Source: Bacteroidota bacterium
Lineage (GTDB): Bacteria; Bacteroidota; Bacteroidia; Bacteroidales; JAGONC01
Length of the DNA stretch: 64,000 bases
Direction: 5' to 3'
NCBI GenBank assembly: GCA_022711405.1
Contig: JAKLFC010000001.1
Location: forward strand, 248,001 to 312,000
Shown: positions 63,598-64,000 of the stretch, piece by piece
Numbering within the stretch: the first letter of the stretch is position 1
Layout: every line of letters starts with the position of its first letter
Notes under the pieces: model-generated
The model's input: only the letters and a program-made list of their open reading frames with translations
Told to the model about the DNA's origin: nothing
The model's database searches: none
Translations under genes and position numbers: made by a program

Positions 63598-64000
63598 TGA
63601 AACTCACTGCCGCTCTCATAATAGCTTTTCTGGCCTGCTGGCATGCAGCTTTCTCCCAGATCATCATAATCCGTGAAGATATGCCTGATGTGGGGGATAC
63701 CATACGGCTAAGTTCGACCATCACGACGGGTGATATCGATTACTCGCTGACGGGCGAAGACTATCTGTGGGACTTTTCGACCCTGGTACCGGTTACGCAG
63801 CAGATCGATACTTTTGTGAGTGTTTCATCCACTCCATTCATTTACAGGCTGATATTCACTTCCTCCGTTGCCACCATTGCCAGGTCTGAGCCCGACGTGG
63901 ATTTCATTCCGGATTATCCTGTGACAGATGTGTTTACCTATTTCAAAGAAACGGATAACGAATTTCATGAGGCGGGAGTGGCCCTCACCCTGTCAGGTAT
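63598..64000 (+). CDS. Secreted protein, N-terminal fragment, uncharacterised
   Basis: The frame is open from ATG 63598, three bases after the tamB stop, to the window end (134 codons). A clear signal peptide ('MKLTAALIIAFLACWHAAFSQ') is followed by beta-rich sequence ('GDTIRLSSTITTGDIDYSLT', 'DYLWDFSTL'). This style is common in Bacteroidota secreted proteins with a T9SS tail, but the C-terminus is outside the window. It probably forms an operon with tamB. Confidence 0.7.

Overview
The window comes from a member of the Bacteroidota, probably a free-living, polysaccharide-degrading, Bacteroidales-like lineage. The evidence is a SusC/SusD pair, three proteins with C-terminal type IX secretion (T9SS) sorting domains, several promoters matching the Bacteroidota -7 box TAnnTTTG, mostly weak Shine-Dalgarno sites, and many secreted glycoside hydrolases. 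No species can be named from the sequence.

Region 1 (1 to about 39.6 kb) is a large carbohydrate-utilisation locus, best explained as a beta-1,2-glucan (sophoro-glucan) system. It holds four GH144-type proteins (one cut by the window edge), a GH94 protein with the length and architecture of 1,2-beta-oligoglucan phosphorylase, a leaderless GH35-like protein of the kind found beside GH144 genes, a GH3 lipoprotein beta-glucosidase, a GPH-type sugar transporter, SusC/SusD and a LamG lipoprotein. It also has a two-CBM6 GH5 enzyme, GH31, a GH43-like protein, an SGNH esterase-like protein and an unclassified six-hairpin glycosidase-like protein. Signal peptides sort these into a plausible route. GH144 and GH5 enzymes cut outside the cell or in the periplasm, SusC/D import oligosaccharides, GH3 trims in the periplasm, the GPH carrier crosses the inner membrane, and GH94 and the GH35-like enzyme act in the cytoplasm.

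Embedded in this locus are a HEPN/MNT toxin-antitoxin pair (3.8-4.4 kb), a ParD-like/RelE-like pair (30.8-31.3 kb), and a Y1 REP-type transposase at the centre of a mirror-symmetric array of short palindromes that all share a TAC/GTA loop (13.27-14.39 kb). A minus-strand cassette (20.9-23.2 kb: DUF3795, SpoIIE-type phosphatase, VOC lipoprotein) has no evident link to glycan use.

Region 2 (39.7-64 kb) is mostly core genome. It carries an outer-membrane barrel protein, DUF6599, a Tat-exported DUF362 protein, ffh, folD, queE, an OmpA/TPR/PD40 protein, agmatinase with a deoxyhypusine-synthase homologue, and thrS-infC-rpmI-rplT. After these come a Ycf48-like T9SS protein, a TlpA-like thioredoxin protein, two tRNA-Leu genes, DUF4301, tsaD, tamB and a secreted protein cut by the window end. 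infC appears to begin at an AUA codon behind a strong Shine-Dalgarno site.

The two most rewarding things to follow up are the beta-1,2-glucan locus with its unclassified members and the symmetric palindrome/transposase element.
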